A stretch of 64,000 nucleotides of DNA, from contig NZ_JBHUNT010000001.1 of the NCBI RefSeq assembly GCF_042685745.1, forward strand, positions 1,674,001 to 1,738,000. The letters run 5' to 3'. The notes beneath the pieces were generated by a model. That model searched no databases and was not told where the DNA came from. It saw only the letters and a program-made list of their open reading frames with translations. Both the position numbers and the translations under genes were made by a program. This DNA comes from Prauserella_A oleivorans. Lineage in GTDB: Bacteria > Actinomycetota > Actinomycetes > Mycobacteriales > Pseudonocardiaceae. Shown piece by piece: positions 20,616 through 28,486 of this stretch (within the stretch, counting starts at the first letter, position 1; each line of letters starts with the position of its first letter).

Positions 20616-21200
20616 TCATCGTCGCATGTCGGGAACGCCCAGCGCACGGTGTGCGAGCTGGACGTAATGCGCCGCGAGCTGCTCCAGCGTCAGTGGGCCA
20701 CGAGGTGAATACCACCTGGCCACGCCGTTGCACATCTCCAGCAGGGCGATCCTGGTCGCGGCGGGCTGGGTGGTGGCGAACACACCGCTGCGCAGGCCGT
20801 CGTCGATGGCGTCCGACCACAGCTGCTCGTAGGTGTCCCGCACGTCGACGACCGCCCGCCGCGCTCTCGGCGAGAGCACGTCGACATGGTTGTCCACCAC
20901 CCGGGTCTCGTTCGGCTGCCGGGCGTGGGTGGTCACATGCAGGGTGACGAGCCTGCCGATGCGCTCGACGGGGTCGTCGACGCCGTCGAGCTCGCGGGCG
21001 GCGGCGTCGAGCAGGCGTTGCAGGCAGTCGAGCATGATCTCGGCGAGCAGCTGCTCCTTCGTGCCCATGTAGTGGTACAGACTGGCCGAGGAGAGCTTCG
21101 CGGCCTGCGCCAGATCGCGGATGCCGGTGCCGTGGAAGCCCTTGGTGGCGAACAATTTGACGGCAGCGCGGCGCACCCGCTCCCGGCTGGTCAGAGCCAT
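20616..21200 (-). CDS. TetR-family regulator, KstR2/FadR-like
   Basis: A 194-residue TetR repressor. Residues 5-50 form the HTH (RVRRAAVKLFATKGFHGTGIRDLAQAAKLSSASLYHYMGTKEQLL). The C-terminal helix pair VARWYSPRGPLTLEQLAAHYVQL resembles that of KstR2-type regulators, which bind acyl-CoA esters. Its ATG lies inside the end of the ligase gene (10-bp overlap), so it is the third gene of a translationally linked unit: crotonase - acyl-CoA ligase - regulator. Feedback by a CoA thioester made in this pathway is the likely mode. Possible targets are the CGAT repeat at 23478-23493 and the palindrome at 18944-18961. Confidence 0.9.
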   Translation of the reverse strand: MALTSRERVRRAAVKLFATKGFHGTGIRDLAQAAKLSSASLYHYMGTKEQLLAEIMLDCLQRLLDAAARELDGVDDPVERIGRLVTLHVTTHARQPNETRVVDNHVDVLSPRARRAVVDVRDTYEQLWSDAIDDGLRSGVFATTQPAATRIALLEMCNGVARWYSPRGPLTLEQLAAHYVQLAHRALGVPDMRR

Positions 21201-22717
21201 GTGGCCGCTCGCAGGTCGTACGATCCCGCGCGCAGGTCGCCCGCCTTGCGCAGTTCACCCTTGGCCACCCGCTCGGACGGCGTCATCGGCAGCGAGTCCA
21301 CAAAGGTCCAGAAGCGGGGAACTTTGAAGTAGGCGAGCTTGCTCGCGCAGAACTCGGCCAGCTCCTCGGGCGAGGCGTCCGCACCGTCCTCGAGCACGAC
21401 GTAGGCCTTCACCTCCTCGCCACGGAGTAGATCCGGGACCGCCAGCACCGCCGCCGCCCGCACGCCGGCGTGCAGCTGGAGGACCCGCTCGACCTCGTCG
21501 GCGGAGATGTTCTCGCCGCTGCGCCGGATCATGTCCTTGGTGCGGCCGACGTAGAACACGCGCCCCTCGGCGTCCATGCGCGCCAGGTCGCCGGTGTGGA
21601 ACCAGCCGCCGCGGAACGCGCGCGCGGTGGCCTGGGGGTCGTCGTGGTAGCCGTGCATGAGGCCGATGCCACGGATGAGCAGCTCGCCCGTCTCGCCGCG
21701 CGGCACGGGCCTGTCGTGCTCGTCGGCGATCATCACCTCGCGGTGCGGGGCCGGCCTGCCGAGACACCCGGTGCCCACCAGCGCGTCGTGGTCGTCGGGG
21801 TACATGCGGATGTCGCCGCCGGTCTCGGTCATCCCGAACGCCTCGTACCACGGCGCTCCCCATCGGCGTTCGAGCTCGGCGTGCAGATCCGGCGGGATGG
21901 CGGAGGCGGTGACGGCGCGGACGCGGTGGTCGCGGTCGGCCGATGATTCCGGCATCCGCAGCAGCAGCGTCGGCATGAGCCCGAGGCAGTAGAACCACGT
22001 GACGCCGTGCTCGCGGACCTTCTGCCAGAACGTCGAGGGGTGGAACCGGTCGAGCACCACGAGGGTCGCGCCGGAACGGAGTCCCAACGCGACATTCCAC
22101 TGTGGATCGATGTAGTGGAACGGTTGTGCCGTCAGCATGACGTCGGTGTCGGTGACCGCCGGGAACGCCGTGGCGAGGTCGTCGGCCAGGGTGGTCCAGT
22201 ACCGGTGGGGGAGCACGCAGCCCTTCGGCGCTCCCGTCGTGCCGGATGTGTACTGGATGTTGGTGGGCAGTTCGGGCGTGGGCGTGAACGCCGGCGGGTC
22301 CCCGGCGGGCCGCAGGTCGTCGAGGGTGAGCACGCGCTCCACGGACGTGCGCGGGGCGATGGTGCGCAGCAGGTCCGCGAACTCCGGCGTGGTGACGGCG
22401 AGCGTCGCGCCGGAGTGCCCGAGCACGTGGGCGCCGTCCAGCTCGCGGTAGCCGGTGTTCACGGGCACCAGCACGGCACCGATCCGCGCCAGCGCCAGCC
22501 ACAGCAGCGGGAACTCGGGCTGGTTGCGCAGCATGACGCCCACCCGGTCGCCCGGTCCGGCGCCGTGCGCGGCCAGCGCGGACGCCAGCTCGCGGCTGCG
22601 CCGGTCCACGTCGGCGAAGGTCAGCCGCTCGCCGGTGGCGTCGAAGATCCACGCGAGCTTGTCCGGCCGGCGGCGGGCGGCGGTGGTGACCAGTTCGACG
22701 AGGTCCTGCGTGCTCAT
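21191..22717 (-). CDS. Acyl-CoA ligase (CaiC-like AMP-forming)
   Basis: AMP-forming CoA ligase of 508 residues. Adenylation motifs: NIQYTSGTTGAPKGCVLPHRY (A3), EAFGMTETGGDI (A5), GGWFHTGDLARMDAEGRVFYVGRTKDMIRRSGENIS (A7-A8) and PSERVAKGELRKAG with the catalytic Lys (A10). The PFHYIDPQWNVALGL substrate segment resembles carnitine/crotonobetaine-CoA ligases, so a short or polar carboxylate is possible. ATG 22717 overlaps the TGA of the crotonase gene by 4 nt. With the crotonase and the TetR regulator it forms an activation-plus-hydration module for an unknown acid. Confidence 0.9.
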   Translation of the reverse strand: MSTQDLVELVTTAARRRPDKLAWIFDATGERLTFADVDRRSRELASALAAHGAGPGDRVGVMLRNQPEFPLLWLALARIGAVLVPVNTGYRELDGAHVLGHSGATLAVTTPEFADLLRTIAPRTSVERVLTLDDLRPAGDPPAFTPTPELPTNIQYTSGTTGAPKGCVLPHRYWTTLADDLATAFPAVTDTDVMLTAQPFHYIDPQWNVALGLRSGATLVVLDRFHPSTFWQKVREHGVTWFYCLGLMPTLLLRMPESSADRDHRVRAVTASAIPPDLHAELERRWGAPWYEAFGMTETGGDIRMYPDDHDALVGTGCLGRPAPHREVMIADEHDRPVPRGETGELLIRGIGLMHGYHDDPQATARAFRGGWFHTGDLARMDAEGRVFYVGRTKDMIRRSGENISADEVERVLQLHAGVRAAAVLAVPDLLRGEEVKAYVVLEDGADASPEELAEFCASKLAYFKVPRFWTFVDSLPMTPSERVAKGELRKAGDLRAGSYDLRAATWL

Positions 22718-23457
22718 CGCGACCGGAACTCCTCGCTGCTGCGCGCCACCTCCGTCGAATGTTCCGTCAGCAGGGCGTGGGCGACCTCGACCTCGAGGGC
22801 CGTGTCGAGCGCGCTGTCGATGCCCTGGTCCAGGGCACGCTTGGCGAGGGTGACGGAGGCGGCGGGCTTGGCGGCGAGCGCCGTGGCCAGCCCGGTGACG
22901 CGCTCGACGAGCTCCTCCCGCGGCACGACGGTGTTGACCAGGCCGATGCTCGCGGCCGTGGGGGCGTCGATGTGCTCGCCCAGCAGCACCAGCTCCTTGG
23001 CCTTGAGCGGACCGACCAGCAGCGGGAGCAGCCGCGACGCCGCGCCCGTGACACTCAGCCCCAGGCCGGCCTCGGGGAAGGCGAACACGGCGTCGTCGGC
23101 GGCGACGACGAGGTCGCAGCCGAGTGCGAACTCGGCGCCCGCGCCGATGGCGTAGCCGTGCACGGCCGCGATCACCGGCTGTGGAAGGGCCCGCAGCCGG
23201 CGCGTGACGTCCTGCAGCCGTTCCAGCCGGGCGCGCGAGTCGCCCGTGGGCGGTGGTGCCTTGAGGTCGTGCCCCGCGCAGAAGGCACGACCCCGGCCCG
23301 CGAGCACCACGGCGCGCACGGTGTCGTCCGCGGCGATCCGGCCGAGCGCGCCGAGCAGGTCATCCACCAGCTCGGGGGAGACGGCGTTGAGCCGCTCCGG
23401 GCGGCGCAGCCACACGAACGCGACCGCGTCGGACACGGTGAGTTCCACGGTCCCCAT
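22714..23457 (-). CDS. Enoyl-CoA hydratase/isomerase family protein
   Basis: Crotonase-fold enzyme of 247 residues that probably hydrates a 2-enoyl-CoA. The oxyanion-hole segments AGRGRAFCAGHDLKA and GYAIGAGAEFALGCDLVVA are intact, and both catalytic Glu positions of hydratases are present (GAEFA and FPEAGLGL). ATG 23457 gives MGTVELTVSD; the open frame upstream crosses the promoter and is rejected. First gene of the crotonase-ligase-TetR operon and divergent from a GNAT gene; a CGAT-repeat operator candidate lies 21 bp upstream. Confidence 0.9.
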   Translation of the reverse strand: MGTVELTVSDAVAFVWLRRPERLNAVSPELVDDLLGALGRIAADDTVRAVVLAGRGRAFCAGHDLKAPPPTGDSRARLERLQDVTRRLRALPQPVIAAVHGYAIGAGAEFALGCDLVVAADDAVFAFPEAGLGLSVTGAASRLLPLLVGPLKAKELVLLGEHIDAPTAASIGLVNTVVPREELVERVTGLATALAAKPAASVTLAKRALDQGIDSALDTALEVEVAHALLTEHSTEVARSSEEFRSR

Positions 23458-23477
23458 GCCGGGCAGCGTATCCGAAC

Positions 23478-23493
23478 CGATCGATCGATCGAT
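23478..23493. promoter_or_regulatory. CGAT tandem repeat/palindrome in the crotonase promoter
   Basis: Four tandem CGAT units (CGATCGATCGATCGAT) create a self-complementary stretch between the divergent crotonase and GNAT genes. The position, 21-36 bp upstream of the crotonase start, fits an operator for the TetR regulator encoded at the end of that operon. Tetranucleotide repeats are otherwise rare in this DNA. Confidence 0.4.
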
Positions 23494-23540
23494 AGCCCGC
23501 GCGCTGGACGCGGCCCGCGCCGCTGTGCTGAACTCCACCC

Positions 23541-23981
23541 ATGCCCGTACGTGACGCCGTCGCCTCGGACGTCGAGGAGATCTGTTCTCTCATCGAGGAA
23601 CACGCCCGCTACGAGGGCAACCACGACCTGGTGCTCGACCGCGCCGAGCTCCGCCGGTACCTCTTCGGTCCGCAACCGAAGGCATGGGTGCTGATCGCCG
23701 AGGTCGACGGCCGGGTCGCCGGGATGGCGTTGTGCACGTGGACGTTCCCGAGCTGGGACGCCCGGCCCGGCATCTTCCTCGACGACCTGTTCGTGCGGCC
23801 GGCCTACCGCAGACACGGCCTCGGCAAGGCCCTGATGGACGAGCTGGCCGCGCGCACGAGTGGCCGGGTCGAGTGGGAGATGCAGGAGGGCAACGAGCGC
23901 GCCGAGGCGTTCTACGCCCACCTCGGGGCGAAGCCCGTGGAGGGCTGGATCCGCTACCGCTGGCGCCCCCACGACGGATGA
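23541..23981 (+). CDS. GNAT-family N-acetyltransferase
   Basis: A 146-residue acetyl-CoA-dependent acetyltransferase. The fold's acetyl-CoA motif is DDLFVRPAYRRHGLGKALMDELA (RRxGxG-type pyrophosphate loop), followed by NERAEAFYAHLGAKPVEGW, the motif-B Tyr region. The N-terminus MPVRDAVASDVEEICSLIEEHARYEGN resembles diamine/thialysine acetyltransferases (SSAT group), so a polyamine or small amine is the likeliest substrate class; this is not proven. Monocistronic, followed 33 bp later by a DtxR-type regulator gene. Confidence 0.85.
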   Translation: MPVRDAVASDVEEICSLIEEHARYEGNHDLVLDRAELRRYLFGPQPKAWVLIAEVDGRVAGMALCTWTFPSWDARPGIFLDDLFVRPAYRRHGLGKALMDELAARTSGRVEWEMQEGNERAEAFYAHLGAKPVEGWIRYRWRPHDG

Positions 23982-24014
23982 TGATCGCTCCGGACGACGC
24001 CGTATCGTAGTGGT

Positions 24015-24698
24015 ATGTCTGACGGCTCCACCCGGCGATCGTCCTCGATCGAGGACTACATGCGGGCCATCTACGGCCTGTTCGAGCGCGGTGAGCCGGT
24101 CACGAACACGTCGCTGGCCGGCCGGCTCGAGGTGAGCCCGTCGTCGGCATCGGGCATGGTCACCAAACTCGCCCAGCAGGGCCTCGTGGAACACGTGCCC
24201 TACCGCGGCATCGCGCTCACCCCGGAGGGCCTGCAGCTGGCCCGTGCGGTGCTGCGCAGGCACCGGCTCATCGAGTCGTACCTCGTGTCCGAGCTCGGCT
24301 ACACGTGGGACGAGGTGCACCCCGAGGCCGACCTGCTCGAGCACGTGATGTCCGACCGGCTCGTCGAACGGATCGCCGCCAAGCTGGGCAACCCCGTGCG
24401 CGACCCGCACGGCGACCCGATCCCCGCAGCGGACGGCAGCGTGGAGGAGTTGTCGACCCGATTGCTCGACGAGTTGCCGCCCGGGGCGGTCGGCGAGATC
24501 GTCCGCGTCTGGGACACCGATCCGGAGTTGCTGCGCTACCTCGCGGAGCGCGCGATCACCATCGGTGACCGCATCGAGGTGGTGGAGCGCCAGCCGTTCG
24601 GCGGCCCGGTGGTGGTGAAGGTGGGCCCACCCTCCGACGCGGCGACGCACGCACTCGGCACCGAGATCGCGCAAGCGCTTTCGGTCGCGCTGCGCTGA
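24015..24698 (+). CDS. DtxR-family metal-dependent regulator (MntR/IdeR-like)
   Basis: Metal-responsive repressor of 227 residues. The N-terminal winged helix (SSIEDYMRAIYGLFERGEPVTNTSLAGRLEVSPSSASGMVTKLAQQGLV) is followed by the metal-binding/dimer domain: RRHRLIESYLVSELGYTWDEVHPEADLLEHVMSDRLVERI contains the His-Glu-x-x-Asp-His ligand set, and NPVRDPHGDPIP is the conserved linker. The last ~75 residues form the SH3-like (FeoA) domain. Without structure-guided reading Mn2+ and Fe2+ response cannot be separated. Start ATG 24015 gives MSDGSTRRSSSIED. Monocistronic. Confidence 0.92.
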   Translation: MSDGSTRRSSSIEDYMRAIYGLFERGEPVTNTSLAGRLEVSPSSASGMVTKLAQQGLVEHVPYRGIALTPEGLQLARAVLRRHRLIESYLVSELGYTWDEVHPEADLLEHVMSDRLVERIAAKLGNPVRDPHGDPIPAADGSVEELSTRLLDELPPGAVGEIVRVWDTDPELLRYLAERAITIGDRIEVVERQPFGGPVVVKVGPPSDAATHALGTEIAQALSVALR

Positions 24699-24816
24699 GG
24701 CTCTCGCTGCCCCTCGTCGTCGATCACTGACGCCCTGAAACCGGGACTTTCGCCCCTTACCGGTCCTGTCGCCACGCTTCTACGGTTTGGCCCGTTCCTC
24801 GACGAGCGGAGCGACG

Positions 24817-25158
24817 ATGACCGGTCAGCGAACACCCCAGATGGAGCGGGGCCGGATTGCGCCACGGGAGCTCGACTCGCTGCTGGCGACCGGGCCTTTC
24901 TCCGTGGCGCTGCGAGCCGCCATTAGGGCGCGGGGCCTCGGACTCGAACGGATCCAGTACCGGCTCAAGCGCAGAGGGGTTCCCGTGAGCCTGGCGACGT
25001 TGAGCCACTGGCAGTCGGGCCGCTGCCGCCCGGAGCGCCCGGGATCCCTGGCCGCACTCCGGTACCTCGAGGAGGTCCTGGAGGTGCCGGACGGTGCGCT
25101 GCTCCGGCTACTCGCCCTGGAAGACCGCCGTCAGGGCGTCGCGCACGCGAGCCAGTGA
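24817..25158 (+). CDS. Short helix-turn-helix protein (possibly truncated regulator)
   Basis: A 113-residue protein with an HTH in GLERIQYRLKRRGVPVSLATLSHWQSGRCRPERPGSLAALRYLE. From memory this resembles the N-terminal domain of longer actinobacterial HTH regulators; here nothing follows it, and the gene ends inside the convergent aminotransferase gene (51-bp 3' overlap). Either a genuine single-domain regulator or the surviving N-terminus of a larger one. ATG 24817 is preceded by GCGGAGCG; the frame is open 10 codons further up. Confidence 0.65.
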   Translation: MTGQRTPQMERGRIAPRELDSLLATGPFSVALRAAIRARGLGLERIQYRLKRRGVPVSLATLSHWQSGRCRPERPGSLAALRYLEEVLEVPDGALLRLLALEDRRQGVAHASQ

Positions 25159-26370
25159 GGCGCGGATCCACGGCAACGCCACCGGGTCCGCGCTCGTGAG
25201 CGCGCAGGACCGCTGCTCGGTGTCCTCGCCGTAGAGCAGGCTCGTGGCGACGCGGAAGCGCAATGCCGAGGGGTCGTCCCCGAACGCCGCACCCGCCAGC
25301 ACGCCGATGCCGTGCCGGTCGAGCAGGTGGCCGGCGAGCTCGGCTCCGGTGGCGAATCCGTGGGCGCGCAGCGGTTCGAGGTCGGGATAGAGGTAGAAGC
25401 CCGCCCGCGGTGGCCTGCAGTGCGCCCCGGCGGCGGTGAACGTCTCGTGCATCGCGCACGCGACGGCGCCATGCAGCCGACGGCTCGCGGCGATGTGGTC
25501 GCGGACCTCCGGTGGCTCGTCCAGCACGTACGCGGCGACCTCCTGCATGGGCGCGGGCAGGCTCGACCAGACCTCGCTGGCCACGCCGATCACGGCCGCG
25601 CGGATGTCGGGCCGCGGGATGCGGGCGAAGCCGATGCGGTAGCCGCCGAGTGCCATGCTCTTGCTGAGTCCCGCCGTGACGATCGTCCGTTCCGGCAGGT
25701 GGTGGGCGGGGCTGTGCACGGTGGCCGGGCGCGGGCCGCTCGCGGAGTGGACGAGGTCGCGGTAGATCTCGTCGGAGACCACCGTGAGCCTGTGGGCGTC
25801 CGCGACGGCGCACACCTGCGCGACCAGGTCCGCGTCGGCGAGCGTGCCGGTCGGGTTGTCGGGCAGCGTCAGGATCAGCACGCCGGGCTCGGCGCCGTCC
25901 CGCCGTGCGCGCGTGAGGGCGTCGTCGAGCAGCGCCGGGTCGGGGACGCCGCCCGCCTGCTGCGGGATGGGCACGCCGAGCACGCGCTTGCCGGTGAGGG
26001 CGGCCTGCGCGGCGTAGCTGACCCAGGACGGGCGCGGCAGCACGAGGTCACCGGGCAGCACGGCCAGCAGCGCGTACAGGAGCGCCTTGCTGCCGGGTGC
26101 GAGCACGACGTCGGCCGGCTCGGTCGGCAGCCCGCGCCTGGTGAGGTACCCGGCGGCGGCGTGCCGCGCCTGCGGCGAGCCGGCCACGGCGCCGTACTCG
26201 TTGCGCCCGGCTGCCCCGGCGAGGACCTCGGTGACCTGGGCCAACACCGGCAGGCCCGCTTCCCCGAAGCCGAGGTGCACGACGTCCTCGCCTGCCGCCC
26301 GCCGGGCACGGACGCGTTCGTCGAGTGCCAGCGTCGCGGAGTGCTGTACCACTGCGGAGTCCCGCGGCAT
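25108..26370 (-). CDS. PLP-dependent aminotransferase, class I/II
   Basis: A 420-residue fold-type I aminotransferase of the aspartate aminotransferase superfamily. The substrate/PLP-pocket motif LPDNPTGTLADADLVAQV, the PLP-binding VVSDEIYRDLVH (Asp-x-x-Tyr) and the catalytic Lys in TAGLSKSMALGGYRIGF are all present; the C-terminal Arg region reads LRFRVATSLLYG. ATG 26370 has the best ribosome binding site in this region (AAGGAGG, 6 nt spacing). The amino donor and acceptor cannot be read from the sequence. It stands alone between a repeat-bearing gap and the convergent HTH gene. Confidence 0.9.
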   Translation of the reverse strand: MPRDSAVVQHSATLALDERVRARRAAGEDVVHLGFGEAGLPVLAQVTEVLAGAAGRNEYGAVAGSPQARHAAAGYLTRRGLPTEPADVVLAPGSKALLYALLAVLPGDLVLPRPSWVSYAAQAALTGKRVLGVPIPQQAGGVPDPALLDDALTRARRDGAEPGVLILTLPDNPTGTLADADLVAQVCAVADAHRLTVVSDEIYRDLVHSASGPRPATVHSPAHHLPERTIVTAGLSKSMALGGYRIGFARIPRPDIRAAVIGVASEVWSSLPAPMQEVAAYVLDEPPEVRDHIAASRRLHGAVACAMHETFTAAGAHCRPPRAGFYLYPDLEPLRAHGFATGAELAGHLLDRHGIGVLAGAAFGDDPSALRFRVATSLLYGEDTEQRSCALTSADPVALPWIRASLARVRDALTAVFQGE

Positions 26371-26467
26371 CGGATGCCTCCTTGTCTTGCATTCAGGATA
26401 GCCGGTGCAATGTTCATTGCGGTCGTTCGGTGGTGGGACGGGCGCCGGGCGAGCGCGGGCTCGCTTG

Positions 26468-26530
26468 GTGTGCGCCGTTCCCGTCACCGTGTGCGCCGTT
26501 CCGGCAGCCGTGTGCGCCGTTCCGGTCGCC
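26468..26530. repeat. Three tandem 21-nt repeats between the sulfotransferase and aminotransferase genes
   Basis: Three head-to-tail units, each starting GTGTGCGCCGTTCC and ending with a 7-nt variable tail (CGTCACC, GGCAGCC, GGTCGCC), at 26468-26488, 26489-26509 and 26510-26530. They end 35 bp before the sulfotransferase stop (26566). The 195-bp gap holds no gene. Because the unit is a multiple of 3 the antisense frame gives NGAH-type peptide repeats, which I take to be accidental. Confidence 0.8.
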
Positions 26531-26565
26531 GTGCGGGTGCCGAGCCGCGGCCGGCACGCACTCGG

Positions 26566-27702
26566 TCAGACACGTGCCACGCCGGCGAAGCGCCTCCGCA
26601 CGTCGGCGACCGACAGGCCGAAGTCGGCGAGGCTGTACCGGTGCGCGGGGCGGGTCGCGCCCGTGGTGCTCTCGGCGTGCAGCGCCCGCATGGCGGTGCG
26701 GGCTTCGTCGGAGAGCCGCAGCCCGAAATGCGTGTAGACGTCCTCGACGGTGCCGATCGGGTCGGTCACGAAGTCGTCGTAGCGGACGTCGAAGAAGCGG
26801 CCATGGTCGTGCCGGGCGCGCTCGGCGGTGAACGTCTCCAGCCCGCGCGCCCACAGCTCCAGCTGGTCGCGGCCGACCGTCGCGCCGGTGAACGTGTCCG
26901 ACCAGCCCGCGCTCGCCTGCGCGTTCAGGCTGCACACCGAGGCGATCGCGACCTCCGGCGGCCGGTGCGTCTGGATCACCAGCGCATCCGGGTACACACG
27001 CAGCAGCGCGTCGAGCGCGAACAGGTGGCTCGGGTTCTTGAGCACCCAGCGGCGGTGGCCGTCCGGGAGTCCGATGAGCTGCAGGTTGCGCCGGTGTCGC
27101 CGGTACGCCGCTGTCCAGTCCTGTTCGGACAGCCATTCCGAGTAGGCCGGGATGTGCGCGAGGCACTCGAACGACACCGACCGCATCGACTGCCGCAGCA
27201 GCTGCCAGCATTCCTCCACCTGGTCGGCCGACATCGCGTGCACGCCCATGAACTCGGGGTGCTCCACGTGGTAACGCTCGTAGCCCGCCTGGATCCTCGC
27301 GTACACCGGATCGTCGGGCCACGTCTCGCGGGGCGGTCTTGGCTGCGGTACCTCGGTGAGCCACACCTCGAGCCCCTGGTGGGCCGGATCGGCGGTGAGC
27401 AGCCGGTGGAGCGCGGTGGTGCCGGTCCGCGGCAGTCCGGTGACGAAGATCGGCCGTTCGATCGCGACGTCCGCGTGTTCCGGGTGCCGTTTCCACGCGG
27501 CCTCGCTGAGGAGCCGGGCCACGAGCGCACCCCGGAGGAACGCGCGTTTCACCTTGCGTCCCAACGGCGTCAGCCCCGCCTGCCGGTGGTAGGAGTCGAG
27601 CAGCACGGCGAGCCCGTCGGTGTAGTCGTCGATGCCGAAGTCGTCGAGTCCGGTGACCCTGGTGGCCGACGCCTGCAGGTCCTCGATCGTGCCGACGGTC
27701 AT
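26566..27702 (-). CDS. PAPS-dependent sulfotransferase family protein
   Basis: A 378-residue sulfotransferase that would transfer sulfate from PAPS to a hydroxyl group, releasing PAP. The PAPS 5'-phosphosulfate loop is IFVTGLPRTGTTALHRLL (about residues 85-102), and the 3'-phosphate site corresponds to HRWVLKNPSHLFALDALLRVYPDALVIQTHRPP. ATG 27702 (MTVGTIEDL) follows GAGGGG and lies 10 nt after the SDR stop; the longer frame would overlap that gene. The sulfotransferase-SDR-DUF1214 order matches, from memory, Rv3529c-Rv3530c-Rv3531c of M. tuberculosis in the cholesterol (KstR) regulon. The acceptor is unknown; a sterol-derived alcohol would fit. Confidence 0.88.
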   Translation of the reverse strand: MTVGTIEDLQASATRVTGLDDFGIDDYTDGLAVLLDSYHRQAGLTPLGRKVKRAFLRGALVARLLSEAAWKRHPEHADVAIERPIFVTGLPRTGTTALHRLLTADPAHQGLEVWLTEVPQPRPPRETWPDDPVYARIQAGYERYHVEHPEFMGVHAMSADQVEECWQLLRQSMRSVSFECLAHIPAYSEWLSEQDWTAAYRRHRRNLQLIGLPDGHRRWVLKNPSHLFALDALLRVYPDALVIQTHRPPEVAIASVCSLNAQASAGWSDTFTGATVGRDQLELWARGLETFTAERARHDHGRFFDVRYDDFVTDPIGTVEDVYTHFGLRLSDEARTAMRALHAESTTGATRPAHRYSLADFGLSVADVRRRFAGVARV

Positions 27703-27712
27703 GGTGGTCCCC

Positions 27713-28486
27713 TCAGTGGTGGTACTCGCCGCAGTTGACATCGAGGCACTGGCCGGTGATCGCCCGCGCGAGCGGCGAGGCCAGGAACACCACGGCGTCG
27801 GCGATCTCGTCGGGCTCGGGCAGCTTGCGCAGGTCGATCGCCGCGGCGGTCTCGTCGTACACCTGCTGTGGGTCGACGCCGCGTTTCCTGGCGAGGTAGC
27901 CGAAGTACCACTTGAGCGAGTCGCCCCAGATGTAGCCGGGCGCGACCGAGTTCACCCGCACGCCGGCCGGTCCCAGCTCCGTGGCCAGGCTCTGCGCGAG
28001 GGCGAGCAGGCTCGCTTTCGACATCTTGTACGCGCCGAACGTCCGCCGGGAATGCCGCAACACGGCGGAGTTGATCATCACGACCGATCCGCCGCCCTCC
28101 AGTTCGGGAACGAACAGGCGGGTGAGCCGCAACGCCGCCAGCACGTTGGTCTCGAACGCCGACCGCACGGCATCGATGTCCACAGTGGCCAGATCGGCGA
28201 GCGGCGGCATGGCGAAGGCGTTGTTGACGAGGGCGTCCACGTGGCCGAACGCCTCGATCGTCGTACGCACGAGCTGTCGCGCCGAATCGTCGTCGGTGAT
28301 GTCGGTGGGCACGGTCACCGCCCGCCTGCCGAGTGCGGTGACCTCCTTCGCCACCTCGTCCAGCCGGCTCTCGGTGCGGGCGCCCAGCACCACATCGGCT
28401 CCCTCCCGCGCGCTGCGCACCGCGATCGCGCGGCCCAGCCCGGGGCCGACACCCGAGACCACCACCACCTTGCCGTCGAGCAGCAT
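27713..28486 (-). CDS. Short-chain dehydrogenase/reductase
   Basis: NAD(P)-dependent oxidoreductase, 257 residues, classical SDR. Cofactor motif GVGPGLGRAIAV (TGxxxGxG variant, about residues 12-23), NNAF (NNAG variant), the catalytic Ser in MINSAVLRHS and Tyr/Lys in YKMSK. The GARTES motif after beta-2 suggests NADP preference. ATG 28486 overlaps the TGA of the DUF1214 gene, so the two are coupled; the sulfotransferase follows 10 nt after. In this context a steroid or sterol side-chain alcohol is a reasonable substrate class, but this is inferred from the KstR-type boxes. Confidence 0.9.
   Translation of the reverse strand: MLLDGKVVVVSGVGPGLGRAIAVRSAREGADVVLGARTESRLDEVAKEVTALGRRAVTVPTDITDDDSARQLVRTTIEAFGHVDALVNNAFAMPPLADLATVDIDAVRSAFETNVLAALRLTRLFVPELEGGGSVVMINSAVLRHSRRTFGAYKMSKASLLALAQSLATELGPAGVRVNSVAPGYIWGDSLKWYFGYLARKRGVDPQQVYDETAAAIDLRKLPEPDEIADAVVFLASPLARAITGQCLDVNCGEYHH

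Noticed and set aside
26414..26565. Peptide-repeat extension (NGAH units) of a minus-strand protein beyond the sulfotransferase
   Set aside because: The frame is not that of the sulfotransferase, which ends at 26566; periodicity comes from the 21-nt DNA repeat being divisible by three.
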